Positions 1 through 7,753 of a stretch of 64,000 nt of DNA are shown here, in pieces. A program made the translations under genes and the position numbers. The stretch lies in contig NZ_BMPW01000023.1 of the NCBI RefSeq assembly GCF_014647795.1, forward strand, positions 62,001-126,000. Reading direction: 5' to 3'. The DNA comes from Actinoplanes campanulatus (GTDB lineage: Bacteria; Actinomycetota; Actinomycetes; Mycobacteriales; Micromonosporaceae). Within the stretch, counting starts at the first letter, position 1. Every line of letters begins with the position of its first letter. Under the pieces are notes generated by a model. It was not told the origin of the DNA. It did not search any database and saw only the letters and a list, made by a program, of their open reading frames with translations.

Positions 1-875
1 AGCGGCGGATCGGTGTGCCGGGCGATGACCGAGTCGTCGAAGCCGATCACCGCGACGTCCTGCGGGACGCGCCGCCCGGCCCGGCGCAGCACACGCAGCG
101 CACCGGCCGCCATCATGTCGGAGGCGGCGAAGACCGCGTCGATCTGCGGGTACTGAGTGAGCAGCCACTCCATCGCGGTGGCGCCGCTGAGTTCGCCGAA
201 GTCGCCGCGGGCGGCCGGGCCGTCGCCGACGACGTCACGGTAACCGTCGTAGCGGGCGATGCCCACGGCCATGTCGAGCGGGCCGGTGATCGTGGCGATG
301 CAGCGCCGCCCCTGGTCGCGCAGGTAGGTGACGGCCGCCCGGGCGCCGCCGCGGTTGTCGGCGTCGACGAAGCTGACCGGCTCGGGATGGAACGGCCGGC
401 CGGCCCGGACGGTGGGCACGCCGCGCTCCTCGAGCAGGGCGGGCAGCGGGTCGTCGCCGTGCAGCGACAGCAGCAGGGCGCCGTCGACGTGCTGGCGGGT
501 GAGGTAGCCCTCGAGCTGGCGCCGCTCCTCGGGTGCCTGCGCGATCATCAGGACCATCTGGAGGTTGCGGGCCACCAGCACGGACGAGATGGACTGCACG
601 ATGCGGCCGAAGAAGGGCTCGGCGAAGAACCGCTCCCCGGACTCGAAGATCACCAGGGCGATCGAGTCGGTTCGCTGGGTGACGAGCGCACGGGCCGCAC
701 GGTTCGGCACGTAGCCGAGCGCGTCGATGGCGTCCTGAACGGCCTGCCGCGCCTTCGGGCTGACCTGCGCCGACCCGTTGACGACCCGGGACACCGTCCC
801 GCGGCCGACACCGGCCCGGGCAGCGACCTCCTCGAGGGTCGGCCGCCCGGTCGAGCGGCTCCGGTCCTCCCTCAT
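1..875 (-). CDS. LacI-family transcriptional regulator (partial, C-terminus beyond the window edge)
   Basis: Reading leftward from an ATG at 875, an open frame runs without a stop to the window edge (291 codons seen). The first 60 residues hold a LacI helix-turn-helix: TLEEVAARAGVGRGTVSRVVNG, followed by the hinge-helix GYVPNRAARALV. The rest matches a periplasmic-binding-protein-like effector domain (FAEPFFGRIVQ near the start, GALRVLRR and VAVIGFDD late). An AAAGGA ribosome site lies about 10 bases upstream of the ATG. It is divergent from another LacI gene at 1053. The controlled genes probably lie left of the window or are the neighbour itself. The family call is firm; the ligand is unknown. 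Confidence 0.93.
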   Translation of the reverse strand, partial: MREDRSRSTGRPTLEEVAARAGVGRGTVSRVVNGSAQVSPKARQAVQDAIDALGYVPNRAARALVTQRTDSIALVIFESGERFFAEPFFGRIVQSISSVLVARNLQMVLMIAQAPEERRQLEGYLTRQHVDGALLLSLHGDDPLPALLEERGVPTVRAGRPFHPEPVSFVDADNRGGARAAVTYLRDQGRRCIATITGPLDMAVGIARYDGYRDVVGDGPAARGDFGELSGATAMEWLLTQYPQIDAVFAASDMMAAGALRVLRRAGRRVPQDVAVIGFDDSVIARHTDPP

Positions 876-986
876 GCTTTGACCGTCCTTTCCGCCACCT
901 GAGATGTGCACGATTCCAGGTGCGCCCTGATGAGGGTAGCCCCCCAACCGAAAGTTACGGGAACTGTCCCCGCGGCCGATCCGGAA

Positions 987-1000
987 CCGTCGATCGACGG
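987..1000. promoter_or_regulatory. 14-bp perfect palindrome between divergent LacI genes, candidate operator
   Basis: CCGTCGATCGACGG is a perfect palindrome in the 177-bp gap between two divergent LacI-family genes. LacI proteins bind as dimers to even palindromes with a central CG or similar step, so this is a plausible autoregulatory site. No promoter hexamers were assigned. Confidence 0.35.
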
Positions 1001-1052
1001 CTTCGGCCGGGTCGTCGACACATCCGCCCCGCCGGGCCGTTAACCTGTCCGG

Positions 1053-2072
1053 ATGGCGGTCACCCTGGCGGATGTTGCCCGGCTCGCCGGGGTCTCCCCG
1101 GCGACCGTCTCCCGCGTCATCAACGACAGCGCGAAACGCGTCAACGAGGATCTCCGCGAGCGGGTCCTGGCCGCGGTGCGGCAGCTGCACTACGTGCCGA
1201 ACGCACACGCGCAGAACGTGGCCCGCCCCCGCAAGTCGGCGGTCGGCGTGATCGTGCACGACGTCTCCGACCCGTACTTCGCGGAGATCACCCGCGGCCT
1301 GCAGCGCCAGGCCGGGGCCCAGGACCGGCTGCTGGTGATCTGCAACAGCTACCGGGAGCCGGAGCGGGAGCTGGCGTATGTCGGGCTGCTGCGCGCCCAG
1401 CAGGTGCACGCGCTGATCCTGGCCGGCTCCGGCTACCACGACGACGCGTTCACCGAGCGGCTCAACGGCGAGCTGGACGCGTACCAGCAGGCCGGCGGCC
1501 GGGTCGCGGTGATCGGCCGGCACCGGCTGGTCGGCAGCGCGGTCCTGCCGGCGAACGAGGACGGCGCCCACGAGCTGGGCCTGCGCATCCTCGGTCTGGG
1601 TCACCGGGAGATCGGGGTCATCGCCGGGCCCCGCTACCTGACCACCACCACCGACCGGCTCAGCGGTTTCCGCCGCGCCTTCGACGAGGCCGGGGTGGAG
1701 CTGCCGGCGTCCCGGCTGGTCTACTGCGACTTCACCCGTGACGGCGGCGCCCAGGCGACCGGGGCTCTGCTCGACGCCGAGCCCGGCCTGACCGCCCTGA
1801 TCACGCTGAACGACTCGATGGCCGTCGGCGCCCTCGCCACCCTGCGTGAGCGCGGGGTCCGGGTGCCGGAGGACATCTCGGTGACCGGTTTCGATGACAT
1901 GCCGATCGCCCGGGACGTCACCCCGGCCCTGACCACCGTGCGCCTGCCGCTGGTCGAGATGGGCGAGCGCGCGATGGCCCTGGCGCTCGGCGACGACACC
2001 GGCCCGCACAGCGAGCGCGCCGCGGCGGCCCTGGTGTGGCGGTCCAGCCTCACCGCGCCGGGCTCGGCCTGA
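1053..2072 (+). CDS. LacI-family transcriptional regulator
   Basis: This 339-residue protein has the standard LacI/GalR length. Residues 2-28 (VTLADVARLAGVSPATVSRVIN) form the helix-turn-helix and YVPNAHAQNVAR the minor-groove hinge. The effector domain contains the usual segments VGVIVHDVSDPYFAEI, LGLGHREIGVIAGP and VTGFDDMPIARDVTPALTTV. It sits divergent to the LacI gene at 1-875 and converges on the XRE regulator ending at 2079, so no enzyme or transporter target is adjacent. It may act on unlinked sugar genes. Effector sugar cannot be read from sequence. Confidence 0.95.
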   Translation: MAVTLADVARLAGVSPATVSRVINDSAKRVNEDLRERVLAAVRQLHYVPNAHAQNVARPRKSAVGVIVHDVSDPYFAEITRGLQRQAGAQDRLLVICNSYREPERELAYVGLLRAQQVHALILAGSGYHDDAFTERLNGELDAYQQAGGRVAVIGRHRLVGSAVLPANEDGAHELGLRILGLGHREIGVIAGPRYLTTTTDRLSGFRRAFDEAGVELPASRLVYCDFTRDGGAQATGALLDAEPGLTALITLNDSMAVGALATLRERGVRVPEDISVTGFDDMPIARDVTPALTTVRLPLVEMGERAMALALGDDTGPHSERAAAALVWRSSLTAPGSA

Positions 2073-2078
2073 CCCGGC

Positions 2079-2645
2079 TCAGGAGTGGACGTGGGTGCGC
2101 TCGCCGTCGGGCGTGAGCACCGCGATGACCTCGGCCGGCCCGCCGCGCGCGCCGAAACTGTGCGGCGTCATGGTCGAGAACGACGCGGCCTCGCCGGTCT
2201 CGACGATGACGAGGCGGTCGCCGAGCACCAGCTCGACCGTCCCGGAGAGCACGGTGAACCAGTCCCGCCCGGGATGGACCCGCAGGTCCTCGGGGCGCCG
2301 TGAGGCCGGCCGGGTCACCCGCACCCGGGCCACGGTCAGGCCGGCGTGCTCGTGGTCGCCGCTCAGCATCCAGGTGGTGATGCCCCGCTCCGGATGGTGG
2401 TGCGGCTTGATCACCACGTCGTCGTTCGCCGTCTCGACGAGCTGGTCGAGGCTGGCGCCCAGCGCCCGGGCGATCGCGGTGAGCTGGTCGAGCCCGATCC
2501 GGCGGTGGCCGGTCTCGATCCGGCTGAGCGTGGACGGGCTCAGGTAGCAGCGGGCCGCCAGCTCGTCGAGGGACCAGCCCTTGGCGATCCGGAGCCCCCG
2601 GATGCGCGCCCGGACGAGGGCGTCGACCTCAGCGTCTTGCGTCAT
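2079..2645 (-). CDS. XRE-family regulator with C-terminal cupin
   Basis: The 188-residue product has an N-terminal helix-turn-helix of the Cro/CI type (residues about 12-65: LRIAKGWSLDELAARCYLSPSTLSRIETG) and a C-terminal cupin sensor (about 110-185: HPGRDWFTVLSGTVELVLG). This architecture is typical of small-ligand-sensing repressors. I chose the ATG at 2645, giving MTQDAEVDAL, rather than the in-frame upstream start at 2672, which would add nine unlikely residues. It is divergent from the methyltransferase at 2693 with 47 bp between starts, so it very likely controls that gene and itself. The inducer is unknown. Confidence 0.9.
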   Translation of the reverse strand: MTQDAEVDALVRARIRGLRIAKGWSLDELAARCYLSPSTLSRIETGHRRIGLDQLTAIARALGASLDQLVETANDDVVIKPHHHPERGITTWMLSGDHEHAGLTVARVRVTRPASRRPEDLRVHPGRDWFTVLSGTVELVLGDRLVIVETGEAASFSTMTPHSFGARGGPAEVIAVLTPDGERTHVHS

Positions 2646-2660
2646 ACGCAAGATTGTATG
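2643..2660. promoter_or_regulatory. CATAC-N8-GTATG inverted repeat, possible XRE operator
   Basis: A 5+5 bp inverted repeat with 8-bp spacer overlaps the start codon of the XRE gene and lies 33 bp upstream of the divergent methyltransferase. Position and symmetry fit an autoregulatory operator, but the arms are short. Confidence 0.3.
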
Positions 2661-2692
2661 CGTGAGCCGCAAACCGGTTCTACAGTCGTCGT

Positions 2693-3568
2693 ATGGCTCA
2701 CGAACATCACCACCACGGCCACGGCCACGGGCGCCACCACGGCCACGAGCACGGCGACGGGTACGACCTGACCGAGATGCTCCTGCTGGACGCCGAGGTC
2801 ACCGCCACCCACCTCGCCGCGTTCACCGGCCGGATCGCCGAGCTGGCCGGGGAGGCCGCCGTCCGTCGCGTCGTCGACCTCGGCAGCGGCACCGGGACCG
2901 GAGCGTTCGCGCTGCTGCGGCGTTTCCCCGGGGCGGTCGTCACCGCCATCGACACCGACGAGGGAATGCTGCGGCATCTCACCGAGAGCGCCGCCCGGCA
3001 CGGCGTGGCCGACCGGGTCCGCCCGCTGCACGCCGACGCCGGCGGCGGCCTGCCGGAGACCGGCGAGGCCGACCTGGTCTGGGCGTCGTCGTCGATGCAC
3101 CACATGAGCGACCCGGACCGGGTGCTCGCCGACATCCACGCCGTCCTGCGCCCCGGCGGCCTGCTCGCGATGATCGAGATGGAGTCGATGCCCCGGTTCC
3201 TGCCCGACGACATCGGCATCGGCGCACCCGGCCTGGAGGCGCGCTGTCACGCCCTCGCCGACGCGGCCAAGGCCGAGCACCTGCCGCACATGGGCTCCGA
3301 CTGGCCGGCCCGGCTGCGCGCCGCCGGTTTCACCGTCCTCGACTCACGGGATCTGGTCGTCGATCTGGCCCCGCCGCTGCCCGCCCCGGCGGTCCGCTAC
3401 GCGGTGGCCACGCTGAAACGGTTCCGGGCCGCCGTCGCCGAGCGGCTCTCGGCCGAGGACCGGGAGACGCTCGACACGCTGCTCGCGAAGGACGAGCACG
3501 TCCTGCGGCACCTTCCCGGCCTGTCGGTGCACAGCACCCGCTCGGCCTGGATCGCCACGCCGGCCTAG
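2693..3568 (+). CDS. Class I SAM-dependent methyltransferase with histidine-rich N-terminus
   Basis: The protein has 291 residues. Residues 1-25 are an unusual tract of His, Gly and acidic residues (HEHHHHGHGHGRHHGHEHGDG) that looks able to bind metal ions. The remainder is a Rossmann methyltransferase: motif I VVDLGSGTGTGAF (about 60-72), the acidic residue of motif II in AIDTDEGML, and DLVWASSSMHHM around motif IV with a following LRPGGLLAMIEM. It is divergent from an XRE-cupin regulator, suggesting induction by a small molecule. Substrate is not identifiable; UbiE/arsenite-type methylases share the fold but the cysteine signature of ArsM is absent. Confidence 0.88.
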   Translation: MAHEHHHHGHGHGRHHGHEHGDGYDLTEMLLLDAEVTATHLAAFTGRIAELAGEAAVRRVVDLGSGTGTGAFALLRRFPGAVVTAIDTDEGMLRHLTESAARHGVADRVRPLHADAGGGLPETGEADLVWASSSMHHMSDPDRVLADIHAVLRPGGLLAMIEMESMPRFLPDDIGIGAPGLEARCHALADAAKAEHLPHMGSDWPARLRAAGFTVLDSRDLVVDLAPPLPAPAVRYAVATLKRFRAAVAERLSAEDRETLDTLLAKDEHVLRHLPGLSVHSTRSAWIATPA

Positions 3569-3604
3569 GGTCCGTCCTGCCGATCGGAGATCGGACGCGA
3601 TTCG

Positions 3605-5608
3605 TCAGGCGGTCGCCGTCTCGGCGGCGCGTTCCTCGATGAGCATCTTGATCCGGTCGGCCTGGACCCGGCTCTTGATCCCGGTCACGGCCTGCACCTT
3701 GTACCGGCTCAGCCGCCCGGTGCTGCGCAGGTGCTCGAACAACTCGGCCCCGTGCATCTCCAGCAGGTCCTCGTCGCTGGCCGGCCGGACGCTCTGCGGG
3801 CGCGGCAGCAGGTGTGCCCACGGCTGGACGCTGCCCGACCCCGGCATCCCGCTCAGCGCGAGGACGTAGTCGCTGATGAAGCCCCGGATCGTGGCCTCGT
3901 CGAGCCGGGGCGCGCTCGGAGCGAGAAGCTCGGCCAGTTCGTCGGAGTCGAGCGGCTGCCCCTCCGGAAGCTCCTCCTCCAGGGCGGTACGCAGGTCGGC
4001 CAGAGCGGCGTGCCACGCGTCCGACCCGGGCGGCACGGCGGCCGCGGCGGGCAGGAAGTCCCGCCACGGGTACGCCGATTCGACGTGCTCCCCGTCCAGC
4101 TCCCGCACGTACTCATTGATGAACGTCCGGACCACGCCCTCGCCCAGCTCCGACACCCGGGGCGCCAGCTTGCGGGCCAGCTCGTTGATCCGCAGGTAGT
4201 TCATCTCCGGCAGGTCCTCGGCGCTGATCTCCTGAGCGACCATCTTGCTGAGCCGGTCGACGGCGAGCCGCCACCAGGGCGAGCCGGCGATGCTGACGGC
4301 CGGGCGGGCGCCGGTCGGGGTGGCCGCCCAGGCCGGCTGCGGGGCGGGCGCCGGGGAGACCGGGACCGCGGCGGAGGCCGCATCGCTCCGATCGACCGGG
4401 CCGCGCTGGACCGGGACCGTGACCGTCGCGCCCGCGGCCGGGAAGGCCGCTTCGCGGCCGGGCAGCGTCTCCTCCGCCGCCACGGAAGCCCCCACGGAAG
4501 CCGCCACGGACGTCGCTACCGCAGGAGCCGCCGCCACGGAATCCGGCTCAGCGGGAGCCGCCACCGCGGGGGCCGGCGCCGCGGAATCCGGCTCGACCGG
4601 CTGGACGAACCGGACCGGCTGCACCGACGGCACGGCCGGAACCGAGGGGGCCACGGCCGGATCCGCCGGCCCGGCCGGCGCGGAACCGTCCGGGACCGCC
4701 TCGGCCGCGGGCGCCGGAGCCCCGGCGGAGAGCAGCACGGCCGCCGCTCCGGACACGGCGGGCGCGGTGACCGCCTGCACACCGGCGGCGGCCGGGACCC
4801 GGATCCGCACCGCCCCCGGCACCAGCAGGTCCATCACCCGCTGGATCCGGGCCAGCTGCTCGATGACCTCCTCGACGACCGGCTCCCCCGCGGTCCGGGC
4901 GTCCTTGAGCAGCCGGGACCGCCACCACGGCTTCGGGAACCGGCCGGCGCTCACCCGGTGGTAGTTGACGACCATCCGGCGCACCTGCCGCTCGGCGGCC
5001 ATCCGTACCAGATCGGGGTCGTCGTCCGGGATGAGCCAGCCCCACCGCTCGGCGAGCCGCCGCGGGCTGTAGGCGAAACGCCCGCGCCGGACCCGCTGCC
5101 CGGCCGCGGTGAGCGCCGCCCACCACATCAGAAAGATCATGCAGGGTACGGCGAGACGCAGCAGTTTCTCGGTGAAGGTGACCGCGTTGCTGGCCACGAT
5201 GACCCCGGAGAGCCCGGCGATCAGCGCCGCGATGTAGAGCATCGCCCCCGGATGGCCGGGTGTGACGATGGTCCCGTCGCTCGCGTAGACGGAGGTGCGC
5301 CGGTACTGCTCGGCGGCCAGCGACGTCGCGGTGAGGAAGCAGATCTCGAAGACCGCGAACACCAGCACCGCGAAGATCTTCGGCAGGTTGAGCTGGTCGA
5401 TCGCGATGACCCACATGCCCTCGGCGTTGAGCAGCAGCGCCAGGTTCATGCTGAAGGCCAGGGCGAGCGGGCGCAGCGGCCTGCCGGTCCGCTTGGCCCA
5501 GATGCCGAAGCTGATCAGCAGGATGACCCCGAGCAGGCCGCCGGCCAGCAGGACCAGGGCGGCGTAGTCCCCCCAGAAGTCCGCGATCAGGTCGTTGAGC
5601 TGCTTCAC
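3605..5608 (-). CDS. DUF2637-like membrane protein with long Ala/Pro linker and C-terminal helical repeats
   Basis: The protein has 667 residues. The first 170 form four or five hydrophobic segments (about 15-37, 48-70, 78-99, 121-143, 152-168), resembling actinobacterial DUF2637 proteins, some of which belong to plasmid-spread (Spd) functions. Residues about 262-440 are low-complexity Ala/Pro/Val, probably an extended linker. The C-terminal 230 residues contain two related helical units (VRTFINEYVREL in the first, IRGFISDYVLAL in the second) and a final helix-turn-helix-like segment (RLSRYKVQAVTGIKSRVQADRIKMLIEE region). The tail is therefore probably cytoplasmic and could bind DNA or protein. 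There are no plasmid genes nearby. Function unknown. Confidence 0.8.
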   Translation of the reverse strand: MKQLNDLIADFWGDYAALVLLAGGLLGVILLISFGIWAKRTGRPLRPLALAFSMNLALLLNAEGMWVIAIDQLNLPKIFAVLVFAVFEICFLTATSLAAEQYRRTSVYASDGTIVTPGHPGAMLYIAALIAGLSGVIVASNAVTFTEKLLRLAVPCMIFLMWWAALTAAGQRVRRGRFAYSPRRLAERWGWLIPDDDPDLVRMAAERQVRRMVVNYHRVSAGRFPKPWWRSRLLKDARTAGEPVVEEVIEQLARIQRVMDLLVPGAVRIRVPAAAGVQAVTAPAVSGAAAVLLSAGAPAPAAEAVPDGSAPAGPADPAVAPSVPAVPSVQPVRFVQPVEPDSAAPAPAVAAPAEPDSVAAAPAVATSVAASVGASVAAEETLPGREAAFPAAGATVTVPVQRGPVDRSDAASAAVPVSPAPAPQPAWAATPTGARPAVSIAGSPWWRLAVDRLSKMVAQEISAEDLPEMNYLRINELARKLAPRVSELGEGVVRTFINEYVRELDGEHVESAYPWRDFLPAAAAVPPGSDAWHAALADLRTALEEELPEGQPLDSDELAELLAPSAPRLDEATIRGFISDYVLALSGMPGSGSVQPWAHLLPRPQSVRPASDEDLLEMHGAELFEHLRSTGRLSRYKVQAVTGIKSRVQADRIKMLIEERAAETATA

Positions 5609-5827
5609 GATCGAACGCCTTTCGATGCGGCCGGGAGGTACTCGTCGAGCGCCCGCTGTCTACCACGCCCGTGTCACAGCCTCGGTACGCCACGCGGCGC
5701 ATGAGGCTATCCGATAGGGCTGTCCCGAGGCGATAACACCCCCGCCGGGGTGGAGTGGCGGCCGGCGGGTGATCGATTTACGGTCGTGGGATCGACGGTG
5801 ATCGAGTGCCGGGAGGGGTAGCGGTCG

Positions 5828-6442
5828 ATGGTGGTGAGGTGGGCGGTCGTGGCGGCCGCTGCCGTCGTGGTGATCCTGCTCTGTGTGGCGGTGGTGGCCG
5901 TCTGGCAGCGGCCCCGGCGGGTGACCGCCGAGGCGGACGAGATGGTGGCCGACGTGGAGGCGGTCCGGGCGGCGGCCGGCCGGGCGGTCCGGGCGGCGGA
6001 CGAGGCACGGCACCGGGCCGAGTGCGCGGCCGGCGTTCGTGACCGGGCCGAGGACCGCTATCTGGAGGCGCGCTGGGAGTCCCGGGTGGCCACCGCCGAC
6101 GAGACGCAGATGCTGGTGCAGCGGGCGGCGCTGGCCGCCTACCGGCGCGGCGAGCTGACGGTGGAGCAGCTCAACGGCATCTGGCAGCACGCCGGCCCGC
6201 CGGCCGATCAGGTCGACGACGACCGGGTCCGGGTGGCCCGCCGCGCCTATCTGGACGCGGTGTCGGAGACCGTCCAGGTCCGCGAGGCGGCGCACGTGGC
6301 CGCGGTCGCCGCCGAGGTCCTGGTCGAGGAGTCCCACAACGTCGAGCGGGACGCCATCGAGGCCCGGGTGCAGCACGAGGCCACGTCCGGGATCAACGGC
6401 CTGTTCCCATCGGACGACCCGGGGGAGATCACGCCACCCTGA
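5828..6442 (+). CDS. Single-pass membrane protein with coiled coil, unknown function
   Basis: The product has 204 residues. Residues 3-25 form one hydrophobic membrane segment (VVAAAAVVVILLCVAVVAVW), followed by a charged Ala/Glu/Arg-rich stretch to about residue 190 with heptad character (EADEMVADVEAVRAAAGRAV and later repeats), so a long coiled coil is likely. The last 20 residues are Gly/Pro-rich. No catalytic motif or known domain was recognised. It ends 20 bp before the MATE exporter and probably shares its transcript. Codon use is typical of the window, supporting real coding. Confidence 0.75.
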   Translation: MVVRWAVVAAAAVVVILLCVAVVAVWQRPRRVTAEADEMVADVEAVRAAAGRAVRAADEARHRAECAAGVRDRAEDRYLEARWESRVATADETQMLVQRAALAAYRRGELTVEQLNGIWQHAGPPADQVDDDRVRVARRAYLDAVSETVQVREAAHVAAVAAEVLVEESHNVERDAIEARVQHEATSGINGLFPSDDPGEITPP

Positions 6443-6462
6443 TCCAGCATGATCACCTCACC

Positions 6463-7752
6463 ATGACCGAAACCCGGGCGATTCTCCGCTCCGCGCTCCC
6501 CCTGTACGTCACGATGGCCGTCTCGTCGGCGAGCGCGCTGGTCAGCACCGCGCTCCTGGGCCGGCACGGCACCGCCTCCCTGGCCGCGTTCGCGGTCGCC
6601 GCCGCGGTCTTCGTGCCCGTGGTCACCGCGGTGTCCGGGGTGATGCGCGGCATGATGCCCTATGTCACCGCGGCCCACGACGATCCGGCGGCGCTCCGGC
6701 GGGTGCTGGGCAGTGGCCGGGTGCTCGGTCTCGGGATCGGTGGCTGCGGCGCTCTGGTGGTGCTGGCCACCCCGGCGGTCGCCCGCGCGTCCGGCGTCGA
6801 CGGTGCGGCCGTCGACGGCCTCGGCCCGCTGCCGCTGCTGCTGGCCGCCGCGGTGCTCGCCCAGTCGGTGGGCGCCTCGGCGAGTTCCGCGCTGGTCGCC
6901 CTGGACCGCGGAAAGCTGGTGATGTGGGCGGGCCTGTCCGGCACAGCGGTCACGGTGCTGCTGTCCGCGCTGCTGACGCCGCGGACCGGGGTGTCCGGGG
7001 CGGGCATCGCGATGCTGGCCTCCGCGGTCGTCGTCGCGGTGGTGGCGCAGGCCGGCCTGCGCCGCAGGACCGGGCGGCCCGGCCGCCCGGATCGCCGGGA
7101 GATCGTCACCCTGGCCCGGACCGGCCTGCCGATGGCCGGGACGGTGCTGGTGAAGTTCGCGGTCCTGAGTGTCCTGACGTTCGCGGCGGCCCGGCTGGGC
7201 GCCGCGCAGGCGGCCGCCCACGGCATCGGCGAGACCCTGGTCAATCTGATCTTCACGGCCGCCGTGGCGCTCGGTCAGGCCACGGTGCCGCGGGTCAGCG
7301 CCGGTTCGTACCGGGCGGCCCGGACCGCCGCCGTCCTGGCGTTGATCGGGACCGGGACTCTGGTCTGCGTCCTGATCGTCGCCGGTCGCTGGATCGTCCC
7401 GGTGTTCAGTGCCGACCCGCGGTTGCGGCCGGATGTTCTGGCGCTGCTGCCGCTGGTCGGGTTCGCCGTGGTGACCGACGCGCTCCAGGCCGTCTACGGG
7501 TTCGCGCTGCTCGGCCTGCGCAACACCCTGCCGAGCCTGTTCTGCACGCTGATCTTCTTCGGCCTGCTGGCGGTGGTGGCCGTCCCGACCGCCGAGCACG
7601 GCGGGCTGCCGCTGCTCTGGACCGCGCTCGGCCTGGCGAACCTGTCCCAGGCCGCGGCCAAGGCGTTCCTCTACAACCGGGCCGCCGGCAAGGCACGGGA
7701 ACGGCCCGGCCACCAGAGGCAGCCGGGCCGTTCCGTCGATCGAACTGGCTAG
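6463..7752 (+). CDS. MATE-family multidrug/toxin exporter
   Basis: The protein is 429 residues with about twelve hydrophobic segments and the internal duplication of MATE/NorM transporters: the N-half begins AILRSALPLYVTMAVSSAS and the C-half begins LARTGLPMAGTVLVKFAVLS. GIGETLVNLIFTAAVALGQA fits the conserved mid-half segment of cation-coupled exporters. It follows the coiled-coil membrane protein by 20 bp and has no clear ribosome site of its own, so translational coupling is likely. Its last 20 codons lie within a strong hairpin that also serves the convergent gene. Exported substrate is unknown. Confidence 0.88.
   Translation: MTETRAILRSALPLYVTMAVSSASALVSTALLGRHGTASLAAFAVAAAVFVPVVTAVSGVMRGMMPYVTAAHDDPAALRRVLGSGRVLGLGIGGCGALVVLATPAVARASGVDGAAVDGLGPLPLLLAAAVLAQSVGASASSALVALDRGKLVMWAGLSGTAVTVLLSALLTPRTGVSGAGIAMLASAVVVAVVAQAGLRRRTGRPGRPDRREIVTLARTGLPMAGTVLVKFAVLSVLTFAAARLGAAQAAAHGIGETLVNLIFTAAVALGQATVPRVSAGSYRAARTAAVLALIGTGTLVCVLIVAGRWIVPVFSADPRLRPDVLALLPLVGFAVVTDALQAVYGFALLGLRNTLPSLFCTLIFFGLLAVVAVPTAEHGGLPLLWTALGLANLSQAAAKAFLYNRAAGKARERPGHQRQPGRSVDRTG
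7698..7734. terminator. Bidirectional hairpin inside the 3' end of the MATE gene
   Basis: GGAACGGCCCGGC (7698-7710) is matched perfectly by GCCGGGCCGTTCC (7722-7734), an 11-base loop between. It lies inside the last codons of the MATE gene, 20 bp from the stop of the convergent repeat-protein gene, and can end both transcripts. Confidence 0.7.
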
Positions 7753-7753
7753 A

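Noticed and set aside
15-902. A plus-strand frame across the first LacI gene
   Set aside because: The opposite strand encodes clear LacI motifs; the plus frame has none.
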